A program made the position numbers and the translations under genes. The notes beneath the pieces are model-generated. The model worked only from the letters and a program-made list of their open reading frames with translations. It searched no databases and was not told where the DNA came from. Positions 1 to 11,921 of a stretch of 64,000 nt of DNA are shown one piece after another (the first letter of the stretch is position 1; every line of letters starts with the position of its first letter). Origin of the DNA: Symbiodinium natans (Eukaryota > Sar > Dinophyceae > Suessiales > Symbiodiniaceae); assembly GCA_905221605.1 (NCBI GenBank), contig CAJNDS010002365.1:1-64000 (forward strand). The letters are read 5' to 3'.

Positions 1-809
1 TTCGTTAGATTTCGATGATCCTATATAATCCCTTCCATATATCGAAATTCAATATCCCAAATATTGTTGAAAAAAGATTATCCCATCGTACGTCGACAAT
101 ACTCGCCGACCCGATCACACAAATTAACTAACAAGTCCCGAACCCCTTGTTCAAGACCACGCAAATTCTCGGCTCGAAGCCGAGATCAACCGCCACGCAC
201 CTCACAACGATAGTCGTGTGCGCGTGCTTACGCTGGACATATTGGGTCGCAATCCACAATGTCCCGGTGGCATGAGTAAGTAAGACTGAAAATTGAAAAG
301 GACTAATCATCATCATATCCAACGTAATTCGAAGATATTGAGACCAAGAATTTTGCTGAAGGATAGGGGGGGCGCCGAGAATAATATATCAGCTGGTCGA
401 TAATTCGGATCGTACGGCAGAAGACCACTAGCCCCCAAAATAATAATCAAATATCAAGGTGCGTATATCGAAAGATAATATTATATAAATTAGTAAAACA
501 AGGCAAGAGAAAGCAAAGCACCCCATTCATGCTTTTCTGCAAGCACTGCAATGGCCTAAGCAAATCCAAGAAATAAGAAGAAGCAACAAAGAAAACTATC
601 AACCTCTTTGTTGCCGTCAAATCACTTCCAACAAAGCCTTCACTTCATGAAAGCGGTTCGGGGCAAATCATCTTCGAAGGCTTTGGCCTGCCGTATGACC
701 TGCCCATGACCTGCTCAGCTTCCAGGCGCTATGCAGGAAACAGTTCAGGCGAGAGTGCCAGCGCGTGAGACTCTGCAGCTCAAGCCCAGGCGGTGAGGAT
801 TCATTTACG
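1..809. other. AT-rich flank and 3' region of the kinase gene
   Basis: The first ~650 bases are much richer in A+T than the coding DNA that follows. I see no convincing exon, RNA gene or repeat array. The short minus-strand reading frame at 128-322 has no recognisable motif and is treated as chance. Bases ~650-809 lie just downstream of the kinase stop codon and are probably its 3' untranslated region. Confidence 0.5.
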
Positions 810-2258
810 TCACGGCGCCGGATCCTCTGGAAGGTCCTGCAGCACAACGGGCCAATTGCTGTGGCGCAGGTCATCAACAATGCGTGAGAAAAGAGCGCAA
901 TTCCTCCTCCGCTCCGAGATGGCATCTTCGGAGGGCTCGACCGCGAACATGCCGGCCTTCTCCCTGAAGCTCTTCTCTGCGAAGATCCCGGCGCCGAGCA
1001 TGGCCGCGTAGAGGCCGTGGATCTTCATGAAAACGAAATCCTCCCAGCACTGTGCGAGGGCGTAATCCACGCCACGCGAAGCGAGGGCCTCCTGGTAGGC
1101 TTGCACGATCGCGCGCTCGTGCTGGCGTCGGTCTTCGGAATCGAGGGAGCTCGCGACGAGCCAGGCGAGATCCCGCACCCCGGGGCTGAGGTTCACCGAC
1201 TGGAAGTCCAAGTACACGTTGGTCCCGTCCTCCAAGCAGAACATGTTCTCGATGTGCAAATCGCCGTGAACCAATGCCGCCGGCAGGCTTGTCCACCGAT
1301 CAAAGACCGCTGCCCAGCGTGTCTGCAGCAGCGGCCAGACATCTGCTTCAAAAAAGCGCCAGAACTCGACATAACCGTCGAAGTCCTGGAGCTCTGCAGC
1401 CGAAAGCGGCCCGTCGGCGCCGAACACCTTTAAACCGAGATTCGTGCCCATGCTGAACACGCCCTGGAGGGTTTGCTTCTTCCCCGGGTCCTCGATATGC
1501 CCACAGCCTTCGAACTTCTTCAGGCCACTTTCGTCGGTCTCGTCCCGGTAGCGCGCGTGAGTCCAGCCCCAGTACGGCGCATGTAAAATAGCGAGATCTT
1601 TCGCTGCACGGAGCGCGTGCTCTACCGACATGGGTCGGAGGATGTCGTACGGCTTTGCAGTGATGGGCTCCATGAGAATCACGAAGAGCGGCGCCTCGCC
1701 GTCCTCCGCGACGTAGTGTGTGAAGTAGAACTGCGGTACTCTGAAGTCCTTCGAGTCAGGCAAATCTTGGAGCATGCGCGTGACAAAGTTCACTTCCATG
1801 TGCCACAGTTTTGTGCATTGGCCAACCGGAATGACTAAGTCGGCTGGGAACAGCTTCACAAAGATCGAGCCAGGAGCATCGGGAGCTGAAGGCGCGTACG
1901 TGATGTTCTTGAGCAAGCATTTGTCGCCTAAGTAGCCCTTCTCCTTGCCATAGATAATCTTCTCGAGTGAAGCAATCCGGGTGTCCACACTAATGTAGCC
2001 CTTGCTTCGCAGTGCAGATGCGATAAACTCTGCATCAACTTCGTCCAAGTTCCGAGGAAGACTCGGCTGCTTGTCGTCTTCGCCGATCGTCCCGGGAGGA
2101 GAGGAAGGCTCCTCCTCCTTTCCGATCCCGTCGGCCTTCACCGACGAAGGATCGCCTACGGCTTGATGATGATTCTCTTCCTTCGTGCCCCCTGCAGCCT
2201 CCGCCTTGGGCGGTGCCGCGTGCACCTCAATCGGCGCCAAGGAAGCTCCACAGCCCAT
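810..2258 (-). CDS. APH/CHK-family small-molecule kinase with predicted N-myristoylation
   Basis: An intact 482-residue reading frame with the aminoglycoside-phosphotransferase / choline-kinase-like fold. Seen: a VK lysine in an IFVKLFP-like strand expected to bind ATP, the acidic residue of the next helix (MEVNF), a hinge (VILMEP), the Brenner catalytic loop LVHGDLHIENMF and the metal-binding LDFQ aspartate. The ~90-residue N-terminus is Glu/Pro/Ser-rich and probably disordered. I chose the ATG at 2258, not the upstream ATG at 2312, because it gives MGCGAS, a classic myristoylation/palmitoylation start and therefore probable membrane attachment. The family phosphorylates choline, ethanolamine, ecdysteroids, antibiotics or other hydroxyl compounds; the substrate cannot be told here. 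No intron is needed inside the catalytic domain. Sure of the fold, not of the substrate. Confidence 0.8.
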   Translation of the reverse strand: MGCGASLAPIEVHAAPPKAEAAGGTKEENHHQAVGDPSSVKADGIGKEEEPSSPPGTIGEDDKQPSLPRNLDEVDAEFIASALRSKGYISVDTRIASLEKIIYGKEKGYLGDKCLLKNITYAPSAPDAPGSIFVKLFPADLVIPVGQCTKLWHMEVNFVTRMLQDLPDSKDFRVPQFYFTHYVAEDGEAPLFVILMEPITAKPYDILRPMSVEHALRAAKDLAILHAPYWGWTHARYRDETDESGLKKFEGCGHIEDPGKKQTLQGVFSMGTNLGLKVFGADGPLSAAELQDFDGYVEFWRFFEADVWPLLQTRWAAVFDRWTSLPAALVHGDLHIENMFCLEDGTNVYLDFQSVNLSPGVRDLAWLVASSLDSEDRRQHERAIVQAYQEALASRGVDYALAQCWEDFVFMKIHGLYAAMLGAGIFAEKSFREKAGMFAVEPSEDAISERRRNCALFSRIVDDLRHSNWPVVLQDLPEDPAP

Positions 2259-3057
2259 GGCGCGAAACCGATTGACAGCGAGACTTGAGTCAATACCCTG
2301 CAATTTTCGCACCCGAGAAGAATAGCCACGAGTACAAACTCAAGAGCATGTCTTCTAATGTTCGCGAAGATAGTAACAAAACGCAGGGCTCTCGACTAGA
2401 TCGCTCGTCGATAGGTTTGGCAAAAAACCATGAAGTTGCCTCAAAACAGAGTAGTGTCATGCTGTTAGTACATCAATGCCAACTGCTGCACTCTTCAAGC
2501 ACTGATCACTGTGGTGAATGCAAGCAACATCTAGAAACACAAGCCGTGGGCACAAAGGCAAGGCCGACCAGTACGCAACAACTCCGCATGTCAAACGAGT
2601 GTTTGGAGACCGTGGCTGCGTGCGCAGCTCTCATGATGAAGGCTTCGAAGTGACATCACTGAATCAGAGTGGATGCCACATTGATGCCACAAGAAAACCA
2701 GCAGTCCACGGGTCAACGAGAACTACGTTCATCGCTTTCGTGCAGAAGCTTTCCAGCTGTGGGACCGGAATTTCAAATCGATTGTTGCCTCGGGAATATC
2801 GTAAAGAGCGTCCAGAGATCCATGGAGGCAGTGCCGAAAAGCATCTGCCACTGCAGCATGGACACCCTAACGTCCTCGGCTTCTCGTTTATGGCTCTCAT
2901 GGCGGCCCAGTTCTCCGAAGCAACTGCTATTTGGCGCTCTCACCACTACTGTGCTGAAAACCCATCGTCCAGACCTCCAGGGCATCTCCTTCAGAGCAAT
3001 CCTTTGAAACACCAGTCCCCAGTGGGCCTGGAAGCCCCTGCTGGGCCGAGAAGCCAC

Positions 3058-3112
3058 ACGGAAGGCCCGGAAGGCCCGGAAGGCCCAAAGGATCCGGAAG
3101 GCCCGCAGAGCA
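3058..3112. repeat. Short GGAAGGCCC tandem repeat
   Basis: About five imperfect copies of a 9-bp GGAAGGCCC unit in a row. It produces Gly/Pro/Glu-type reading frames on both strands, which explains several short open frames here without a gene. Confidence 0.6.
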
Positions 3113-4142
3113 AGTCTGGCTCGGCTCGAGCACACACTCAAACCTGTTTAGGGTTTGGGGCTTAGGGTTGCAAACCGCCACCTGATCTTGAGACCCTCAG
3201 AAGTTCCACACAAATAGTACTAAGCGGTTGCCTCTCGACCCAAAGTCAGGGACTCACAGTTCCCAAGCGGTCTGGCTTTGAGGTTTGGGGGGACGAGGAT
3301 CGCGGTCTAGGTCGTGGAAGTTGCAGTGGCTTTTCAGAAGCGCTTTGGCTGTTGCAGGCCGGTTCTTATCAGAAAATTTAGGCTTTAGCGCACTGGAGGC
3401 TATCGGCAGCTTGTCTGGAGAACCGATCTTTTCAAGAGGCACATGTCATCTCACGAAGCCACTTCTAGGAACGGCGTACGCGCTCATCTGGGGGTGTTCC
3501 AAATGAGGATCCCTCTTGATGAGGGCCATTGTTCATAAAAACTTACTTGACCAGAAGGGAACAAGCGGATCCTGTGTAAACAACCCGTCTGCCAGCGCGT
3601 CAGATCGATCTAACACTCCAGCCCCCGCACGCGCACACAGCGCAGGCGGTGGCAGTGAAACAAACAGAGGACAGTCACGCTGTGCAACCCGAAAACCTTC
3701 ACCGACCTGATCTCTAATGGTCTGATTTGATTTCTTGCTGGACGAAGACGCAGGCCGAGCACATGAGCTGTGATTTACAATGCCAAAGCTTCGGTATCCT
3801 ACATCCTTGAATGCTCCTGTGCCAGGAGGCACAGTACAACTCGCCTCTGTGCAAACCCCAGGACAAGCGCCAAGTGAGATGAAGAGTCGAGTCTCAAGCC
3901 CCTCCACCCCTCCACCCCATGAAAATCTGAAGAGCCTGAACTGCCCTCAAGTCTCAGGACCGGAAGAGGCCCAATGAGCTCGGAAACCCCAGAAGCCCTG
4001 AAAGTTTGTGCGTGACCATCCTCCTGCGAGAGGGGCAGCTCACGAGCACACGATCCTTTGGCTGCCGAAGCCTCCCAGTGATTTGCAATCCTTCGGCTGC
4101 AGGAGTTTCTCAGCGATCTTCAAGGCGATCCTTGGGCTCGTC

Positions 4143-4205
4143 TTCGGAAGGGTTGAGGGTTAGGGTTTAGGGTTCAGGGCTTAGGGTTTAGGGTTTTGGG
4201 TTTAG
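4143..4205 (+). repeat. Degenerate interstitial TTTAGGG array
   Basis: Seven to eight variant copies of the telomere-type heptamer (gggttag, ggtttag, ggttcag, gcttag, gtttag, gttttg) in tandem. It is interstitial, because ordinary sequence continues on both sides, and it has diverged by point changes. Confidence 0.7.
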
Positions 4206-4559
4206 GGCTTTACCCTGTTTCAGCCGAAAACGCCGCAAACGTCTCCCAAGAGCCTCCTGGAATCTCATTCTCGTCGAGATCGCGGCAGTCAATGAAAGCA
4301 ATATTCGGCCGGAGCACCATCCGTATTACGGCCCTGCAGAGTCAGGGTCAGAGGCAGCAGTACTTAAAAGCCCACTGGAGAGACAAATAGGGTTTAGGGT
4401 TTGTAAGGTCTAGGGTCTAGGGTTTAGCGCTTACGACAGACAGCGCTTCAAACCCCGAAGCCCTGAACAGCCGAATCTTTGAGCGCTCCCTGAAACCTTC
4501 AGAGTTCACAGCTGAATGCTTACATTAACCCGAAGCTCTGAACTTCCGAACCCGAAACC

Positions 4560-4752
4560 CTATGACCGTTAACCCCCAATTTCTGAACCCCAAACTCTGA
4601 CGTCCCTTCAGCTCTGAACTGCGAACCCTGAAGCCCTTCAACCTTAAAACCCTGAACCCCAAACCACCCTAAACCCTCAACCCTGAACCCTATTCCCCTA
4701 AACCCTCTATCCCTGAATCCTATTCCCCTGAACCCTAAACCCTAAACCTTAC
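4560..4752 (-). repeat. Degenerate CCCTAAA-type array
   Basis: A ~190-bp stretch of CCCTAAA, CCCTGAA, CCCTCAA and CCCCAAA-like words, the opposite orientation to the block at 4143-4205. The drift of the unit indicates an old array. Confidence 0.6.
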
Positions 4753-5221
4753 TTCCCCAATTCCCACCTGGCTTCGCCTTCCTTGTCGTAGCTGTGCAGC
4801 GGACCCCAGGGAGGGCTCGGAGGGTACGTCTCCTCGACTTTCAGTGGTAGCACCTCGAGGCCTGGGCGCCACTTAGGGTTTAGGGTGAGAAGGGGTTCGG
4901 ACTCAGAGTTGAGGGTGGAAGGGTATTCCGCAATGTGAAAGAACATCTTGAACCATAATCACAAGAATCGAAGAATCGTAGCGTCGTAGTACTTATAACA
5001 ATAGTACTTGCAACCGAGATGCAACAACAATGTTCGTCACAATAGTGTGGCGAGAGGACAGCTAGTAATGTCACATGTCACGTCTAATGATCTTCACAAA
5101 CATACAGGAACGGTCCAAGTTCAAAGTATGAACAATATTACTAATTTGCAAGCGTTTGTTCCCGGGGAAGAGACCCTATGGGAATTGACGCTCGGAACTC
5201 TTTCCATACCCTGACCCAAGT

Positions 5222-5532
5222 GGGGGTTTACGAAAATGAGGGACCCTAGTACAGTCCTCAAATAATAGGATTCCCGAAAATAAGGGACCCTAATAAGGTA
5301 CCCCTGTTTTCGGAAACCCCCAAATCCTGAACCCTAGAAGCTGGCAGACATGGGATGCTTGTAGCCGAGGAGCCGTAGTCCTGGGCATAGCGAAGCTCAT
5401 GGAAGGTGCTGAAAGGCGAGCTGGTCTTCTCGCCGTAGTCTTTTGTGCACACCTGGGGTTGGTGTTCTCATTGTGAAGGCAATCCTTACATTTGGGGGAT
5501 CTTTTTTGGGGGTCCCATTTTCGTAACCCCAC
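5222..5532. repeat. MITE-like element with ~20-bp inverted ends
   Basis: The left end begins GGGGTTTACGAAAAT and the right end finishes ATTTTCGTAACCCC, near-perfect reverse complements about 300 bp apart, followed inward by gaggga/gggtccc on each side. A third internal copy of the motif (gaaaataagggaccc) lies at ~5279, and a shorter relative lies at 12370-12450. No transposase is encoded, so this would be a non-autonomous element. The ends are seen; the mobile nature is inferred. Confidence 0.45.
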
Positions 5533-6779
5533 CGACGCTCCTCCACCCAGCCCGGGGCTTAGGGTTTGGGATTGGGGGGGGGGTTTCTAGGTTGCCCTTT
5601 GAAAGCCTCTCATTCAAAGGATTCGTGAGAGCATATCCTAAGGGACTCAAATGGCTAGAAGATCTCTGGACGCGCGTTTAAAGTGTCTGGGCACCCCTCA
5701 TCCTGAGTCCTGAGCCCTAAACGCCGTTACCTTGTAAAAGCGTACACCGTTGTACACCGTTGTACACCCCCAAATCCCGAATGAACGGTTTTTGCCCAAG
5801 TGAGCCCGAGATGCACAGATCATCACTCCATCGTGCTGAGCCACGTGGTCCAAAGACAGCCTGATCTCGGCCCTTCTGAAGCCAAGTGACTGGGTGCACT
5901 ATAGCGAGCGGCTTCGCAGGGTTCGGGCTGCGAGTTCAGGGTCTTAAGCACGCGAATCTGGTACTAAGTGCTAGTTACTAGCACTGGAAATCGCCTCGCG
6001 CAAGGCGACTTAAGAAACACCCTTTTGACACCTCCCCTACCCAGAAGTGTGGGCTCAACGACCTCCTCTGCATGTTCGGCCTTCAACATAGAGAAAACGA
6101 TTTTGCACTACAGTGCTGGCAACAACGATCCAAGACCTTAGCCTAAACCCCCTATAAGCCATCAACTGATTGCCCACGCAACTAGGCACACTGAGTTGGG
6201 ATTCAAACTGGACGAGCGGGCAGTAGCACAGGTTGCCTTTCTGATGACGGCTGATTACGGCCCGAGCTTCGTCACCTTCATGCCAAAGTCGTCGCCGGCT
6301 TTCGCGTTGACCATTAGGACATTGAAGTTGTTATCCCTCCTTGGCTGCTTCTAGGGTTTTAGATTTTGTGCTTCCGAGCGTACGCTTTCGCTTCTTTTTT
6401 TGTGCTGATCTACTCTGCACTGTGCACCGTGTGATCTGCACGTCAAATAAACCAACATCTACACTATACCGTACATAAAACCATTACATCTTCACGGTCC
6501 TGTGACTATTTCCCTCGACAGCTCTCGTTTTAGGGCTTATAGGGTTGAGGGTTTAAGCGCAGTCCGAGCTCAGGAGCGCGTGCACCCGCCGGAACTTCGC
6601 GTACATCGGGCCACCATCGAAGCGCGCCGAGAACCTTGGCTTCATCCAGCGGGTTGCTAGTTCCGCAAGAAAGGGGGTAGGGGGTAAGGGGGGTAGGGGG
6701 GGTATTAGGGTTTCATCGCTTAGTGGTTTGTAGGGCTCAAGGGTTAGGGTTTGGGGTTTAAAGTTTTTGGGGACGGGGT

Positions 6780-7223
6780 CGAGCTGGTGGCCTCTCTTCA
6801 GCCGCGAATAATAAAATAAAGGTGAACATAGAGGATTTTGCTATGAATTATGTTTTAATGGTCATTCCGTCATATGTTGTTATAAGTTAGTTTGAGTATC
6901 TTTCGTAGATAAGTTTAGAACAAGTGTTGAATATATACTATAGAAATATCGTTACTAAGTAGAAAAATGGAAATATATTTTGAAAACTTGATGAATTTAT
7001 GGGTGTTGGAGCAGCCATGGCATATGTAGAACCATGCCCTGTTAATGAATCGCATAAATCTATATAAAGTAATGTGAAATATGTTCTTTAAAATGAATAA
7101 CAGCTTCTACAGAGGAGTACTAAGCCTTACACAGATATACCCAAACTAAACAACATTAAGATCATGTACGTGTAAATTAATACACAAACTAAGCAAGAAC
7201 AAAATATAGCTCATGTTTTAGTT
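6780..7223. other. AT-rich DNA left of the LINE
   Basis: Strongly AT-rich sequence with no gene. It matches in composition the DNA right of the LINE (12037-12300), which supports the view that the GC-richer LINE was inserted into a single AT-rich tract. Confidence 0.55.
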
Positions 7224-7238
7224 TCAAAAACATTTTAA
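7224..7238. repeat. Target-site duplication, 3' side of the LINE
   Basis: TCAAAAACATTTTAA. The same 15 bases recur exactly at 12022-12036 on the other side of the element, while the next base on either side differs. This is the expected footprint of target-primed reverse transcription. Confidence 0.8.
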
Positions 7239-7469
7239 CACTCACGGCACTCTGACAAGTCCTCACGTCATGGCCGAGCAGGTGGCCGATTAGGATGCCA
7301 CGGGAACTCGAACAACCCCCAGACGCACAGCGGCACCTATGAGGCAACGCCGCCCCTGGAGAATAGGAAGAGCCATGCAGCCCGACATGAAATCTACGGC
7401 ATACAGGCCTTCCATCCCACCAAACAGCATGACTCTTGCACGTGTTTGTTATAGCGAACATTATCAAAA

Positions 7470-8147
7470 TCACACGTCACCTACGATCTTGCTCAGTTTG
7501 TCGACAAGATCTTGCAGCTCACGTTCATTGCCAGAGCGCGGAGCTGTGCCTCGCTTGATGCGACCACCAGCTTTACCGATGGTGCGGAGCAAGGCATCGA
7601 GGATCGGCGACATGTCAGGGCACACCGCAAAGTGGATCTTGTTCATCTTTTTGTCGAAGCAATGCTTGACCTTTGCAATGAGCACCCTGTCAATCAGATC
7701 TGACACCGCCGCGACACTGTTGAAGTGCTGCTTCAGCACCTCTGCATCTTCACCAGTCGCCTGCCCATCACTCACGGCAACCTTCACCATCGCTGCCCAA
7801 CTGTGGTACTGCGGCTCGCCTAAATCCTCCAGCATCTTGTGGTTGCGCTGTTCGCGCGCACCCTTTGCTTTCTCTGTAAAAATGCGCGTAGCCTCCTGAG
7901 CCTCGCTGACATACGGGGAGTCTTTGGAGATCACCACAGTTCGGAACACAGCGGATTGAAGCTCGCGGATTTCAAGAGAATGACGAAGTGAAAGCTGGGA
8001 AAGGAGTAGCAGCAATTTCCCCACCATGGCTTTGTCAAGCTCAGGCTTCTCGCTCACTGCCGTCCGGGGCTTCTTCTCTGCACGGCTGTCGCTCGAAGCA
8101 AGCCACCCGTCCATGCTAGCAAGAGTCACGAAGCAACTACTGGGGGG
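7470..8147 (-). CDS. LINE polyprotein, C-terminal helical tail domain
   Basis: About 220 residues in the same frame as the endonuclease segment. Rich in Lys, Glu and Leu and predicted helical (for example VGKLLLLLSQLSLRHSLEIR), ending before the 3' UTR. It follows the reverse-transcriptase segment after a one-base shift in a run of seven C (coding strand). With one C fewer the two segments read through. I know similar tails in dinoflagellate LINE proteins; their role is not established. Confidence 0.65.
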   Translation of the reverse strand, partial: PPSSCFVTLASMDGWLASSDSRAEKKPRTAVSEKPELDKAMVGKLLLLLSQLSLRHSLEIRELQSAVFRTVVISKDSPYVSEAQEATRIFTEKAKGAREQRNHKMLEDLGEPQYHSWAAMVKVAVSDGQATGEDAEVLKQHFNSVAAVSDLIDRVLIAKVKHCFDKKMNKIHFAVCPDMSPILDALLRTIGKAGGRIKRGTAPRSGNERELQDLVDKLSKIVGDV

Positions 8148-10841
8148 GAACTGCGTCCTGAGCTGCAGCTTGGGCTGGAGTAGGCCCAGCAACATGTGTA
8201 GTGATGCACTGCAACAAGCCATCCATGGTGTCATGCTCTGCTTGGCAATATGGACACGACACATCATCAACAGGCTGAATCTGATGTACAGTGGTGCACC
8301 CTTTGCCCTTACATCGTCCATGCTTGAAAGATCTCTGTATGTGCTGCTTGGCACAACGCTTGTCAACAAAGATGCAGCGACACCAGGGGCACACATTGCT
8401 GACGGCAGCCTGATATGCCACACCATTTTGACCATGAGTCCCGTTCTTTGTGAAAAACTTGTGGACAGCCAAAGCATGCCGCGACGCGAACTTGGCAGAA
8501 CAAATGCTCCCGTCATCAAGCTTGCAGTCACAGGCGAACTGCAAGTCAGCCTCGAGCAGGACATCTGGCACTGTAGGGGGGATGGTATCTTGAAATCCCG
8601 GTGGTGGGATAGCCACACACAAGAACTGGCGCCGTAACACCGTGCAATCAACTGCCATGAACTGTTCTCGAAGATCAGTGAACATTCGAACGCAGCTACC
8701 CGCCAGATCTTGCACCAGACGCACACCGTCGTCCACTTCCCCCAATGCTTGGATGTCCTGCTGAAACTGCACCGCCCAAGGATTGCAGCCATGCGCAAGC
8801 CTACCATGACAATCCAGTGTAGGCAAAGTCTCGAACGAAAACCGTCCAAAGACAGCCGCAAGAAGTTGCACATGTTTATGCGGACATCTCGCCACATCCT
8901 GCCAGAGTTTGAGCCGCCGGACTCGCAGTTCAATGCTTGACGGCACCAACTGCAAGAACCTCCAAACTTTGTGCGACGGTACTGCATGATAAGCGATCTG
9001 CCCATCTTCCGACAAGATTTTGGCACAAGCATCACCACGCATGACTTTCCTACCCTTGGAGAGAACAAATCTATCCAGCCTGTCGTACTCGCCTTTGTGG
9101 AGCACCCGAGCCTCCAGGCCTGAAACCACATGTGAATACACACTGCTCTTGAATATGGTGACCAACGGCCTTGCGGCCACCTTGGGGCTGGACCACAGTT
9201 TCCCATAAGAGCACCATGCACCCTGCGCTGCCCGGACACGAGCAGTGATTTCCGGCCCATTGCCTCCAGCATACTGCGAAATGCCACCCAAATACTTAAT
9301 GGTCCTGTGCATACCGCCCGCCACCAAAGCTTGAGAATAAGCGGCTCGCATGAAATCGTCTGAGCCTTGTCCACAAAAGAGAACATGATGAACTTGCTTG
9401 TCTGCGTTTTGCGCGATGCCGACCTTGGACAGAGCGGCGTCGAACAAGCAGTTGGACAAGCCAGAACGAAAGGCCATATCGTCAGGATTCGAGACCACAT
9501 GTTTTTTGCAAACATCATCGGCATATGAAGACAAGGAACAGTCAACACGTTCTTGTGACACCGGGTCCACTGAAACAAACTCCTCGCCCACCGCTGTAAG
9601 CATGTCAGCGCAGTACTCGTCAATCGCTGGATGATAGGCAAGAAGGAAATGTTCGCAAGCGAACCCATCTCCTTGTAGAATGCCAGTCTGTGGCTGCACA
9701 TTGATATTGCCATCACACGCTTTGATGCACATGTAAGCTTCGCTGTGCCGCTGCTGAAGAAGAGATGCATCCACTGGCTGCGCAACGCGCTCAACGCAAT
9801 CGTGTAGGACGCTGCGAAGCGGACTGTAGAAGGCATTGGCAACATCATGCGAGGAGGTGAGAACGGACAAGCCGTGTTTCTTTGCTCGCCACGCAGTAGC
9901 GTTCTGCACCAGCATCGCATCCAATCGGCTTTTGTTACAAATGTATCCCGCGGCATAGTGCCGGAGATGCTGTTGTTTGCATCTGCCTCCGAGCCATCCG
10001 AAGTAGAGTTTGCCCATAGTGTCCAAGTTGTTGATGGCGCGAACACCAGCGCATTTTGCTTTGCCATTGTGCTTATCCAACTCAATGACCTCGCTCCTTT
10101 GCCATTGTACAGGAACTTCGTCGTAACTCCTGATAGAGAGGAGCAGCTGGTGAAAGAGTTTCTGAAAGTGGCCGTTAGGCAACGAGCATCTGTCAGCGTA
10201 GCCAATTCCGAACCTGACTTGAGAAAATTTCCAGGTTGGAAAAAGAACTTGTCGCCAAACCTCTGCTGGCATGCCCCAGGAAGGATACCCCTTTCGAGGC
10301 TGCAATCGACGACCCCGCTGGCAAATTCCGTGAAAATCGTGCCACGCAAGATCTTTGGCTGCATCAAGTGCACGCACCAGGGTCCTGGGCTGGCATGCTT
10401 TTTGAAAAACGTCCTCCCAATCAATGGACTTGGCCTGGCAACCACCATCAGGCCCGTCTTGTTGCAGATACGACAACCAGTACGAACATGTTGGCTGCAC
10501 AGATTTTGGCCTGTCAAACCTGCGTCGCTTAGGTCCAAGTCTGAAGCCCGAGAGAAGTCGGCTGACACGGTAGCATCCCTTGAAATCCCGCTTGTGCCAA
10601 AAATAGTTGAGTTCGGCAACGCGCGCCTGCCTCCATGATTCACGATCGCGCTTGACAAGCACATCTGAAGCCCGACGTGCCCTCCAGAAGGCTGCCAATC
10701 GCTTCCACTGTTGGAGAAGGTTGGCCAAAAACTGCAGTGAGTCACGACTAGCAGCAGGAAGCACAGTCTGAACAAGGCATGTCTTGGCTGCCTGGGTATG
10801 GAACAGCGCCTCCCGCGTATCAGCAGGTCGATCACACTTAG
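8137..10841 (-). CDS. LINE polyprotein, reverse transcriptase and zinc fingers
   Basis: A long frame holding the reverse transcriptase: the palm region around GVRAINNLDTMGK, SSHDVANAFYS (first catalytic Asp), QTGILQGDGFACEHF and the SSYADD box at about 9514-9525. The C-terminus has Cys/His clusters of C2H2 spacing (CDCKLDDGSICSAKF...H, CPWCRCIF...H, CPYCQAEH...H), probably nucleic-acid binding. The frame joins the upstream endonuclease frame at the A5 run near 10842 and the tail frame at the C7 run near 8142. The enzyme copies element RNA at a nicked target. The key aspartates are present. Confidence 0.8.
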
Positions 10842-11921
10842 TTTTTGCACCACCAGGCCACCAGAGTAATGCAGTTTGGTTGCCTGCGCCAGTGCATCAT
10901 GCAAGGCCTGAAAAACAACAGTGGGTCGCTGTAGCACAGGAAGCTCAAGCTTCGGCAACGCCTGCTCACAAGCAATTTCAACGTCCGCAAGGAACTGTGG
11001 CCTACGCACGCCCTGCAACGCATCCTGTGCAAGGGAATCACGATCCAGTTGACGGTGAAAATCATGCTTGCGAGACTGATAATGCAAACCATGCTCGAAA
11101 ACAACAGTGAGGGGGACATGATCCCGCAACCCTGCACAAGCATGCCACTGCAATCGGTACGCACGTGCTTTCTGAATGTAGCAGCGCGAAACATTATGCA
11201 GCCGAGTTTGTGGCAAGCATATGTAATCCACACGAGTCCCTCGACCAGTGGTGCCATAATATGTTGGTCCGCATGGATGAAAACTGTTAATGGCTGCCAG
11301 GTGGTGCAGCTCAAGTAGCTGTCTAAACTCGCTGCCATTGAAATTTTCAAGCGCGGCGTCCGCTTGCCCCACTGCTTCACTATTGATGTGTGCAAATCCG
11401 CCCTCATGCCGATGAAGCCCTGTGTGCCCGTTTGCATCCAGGAGGAGGACAGGAAGGCATCTATGAGGAAGCCTGTCAAGAAAAGCAGCCACATACATCC
11501 ACAGGCGCTTAGCCTGTCTGCGCTGAGCATCTGTGTTGGGGGGGTGAGGCTCAGGATACTGATACACGACAATTGCGCACAAGTCCACATCACCACGAAC
11601 AAGCCGCACTGCCCCGAACCTGCCCGCCAGTTCTTCAGGAGGCTGATAAACTTGTCTGACATTCCGATCATGGAATACATTCCGACGTAGCGCAATAGCC
11701 ACACCAGCGGCTTGTTCAGCCCTCCCTGCTCTGCGCCCCCACTCAATCCACAAATGCGTGCCCACCTGTGTCTGGGACACTGGAATGCCAACCGCATCTT
11801 GGGAAGTACATGTGCCTGGTATGCCAATGATATGGGAATGCACAAGTTCACGAACGATTTGTTCTCGTCTGTAAGCAGTCCGACAAACATAAGGATTGTA
11901 AACGCTTGTAACCCATCGCAT
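10842..11921 (-). CDS. LINE polyprotein, APE-type endonuclease
   Basis: About 360 residues with the exonuclease-endonuclease-phosphatase fold. Seen: LLLDANGHTG (catalytic Asp/Asn), RVDYICLP, and RDHVPLTVVF with the terminal Asp-His pair. The ATG at 11921 is the first after an in-frame TGA and lies ~100 bases inside the element, so it is the likely start. The expected N-terminal Asn/Glu strand (VTSVYNPYV...IIGIPGT) is diverged, and a Glu is not obvious. The domain would nick target DNA to prime reverse transcription. Confidence 0.75.

Larger units (their letters stand above)
2313..6779. other. Intergenic DNA with degenerate telomere-like words
   Basis: About 4.5 kb without a supportable gene. 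It is full of 6-10 nt words related to TTTAGGG on either strand (gggtttaggg, gggcttaggg, ccctgaaccct), clearest at 4143-4205, 4385-4430 and 4560-4752, and of a repeat with inverted ends at 5222-5532. Reading frames here are short, lack motifs and follow the low-complexity words. Confidence 0.5.

Noticed and set aside
4143-4752. A true chromosome end
   Set aside because: The telomere-type repeats are degenerate, in mixed orientation, and embedded in continuing sequence.
10835-10850. Programmed -1 ribosomal frameshift between endonuclease and reverse transcriptase
   Set aside because: The CAAAAAC context does not give a canonical X-XXY-YYZ slippery site in the upstream frame; a single-base homopolymer change is simpler.
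7470-11921. A single 1483-residue protein in one frame over the whole LINE
   Set aside because: Between ~10.84 and 8.15 kb this frame carries no recognisable motifs, whereas another frame holds the reverse transcriptase. The long opening is a by-product of composition.
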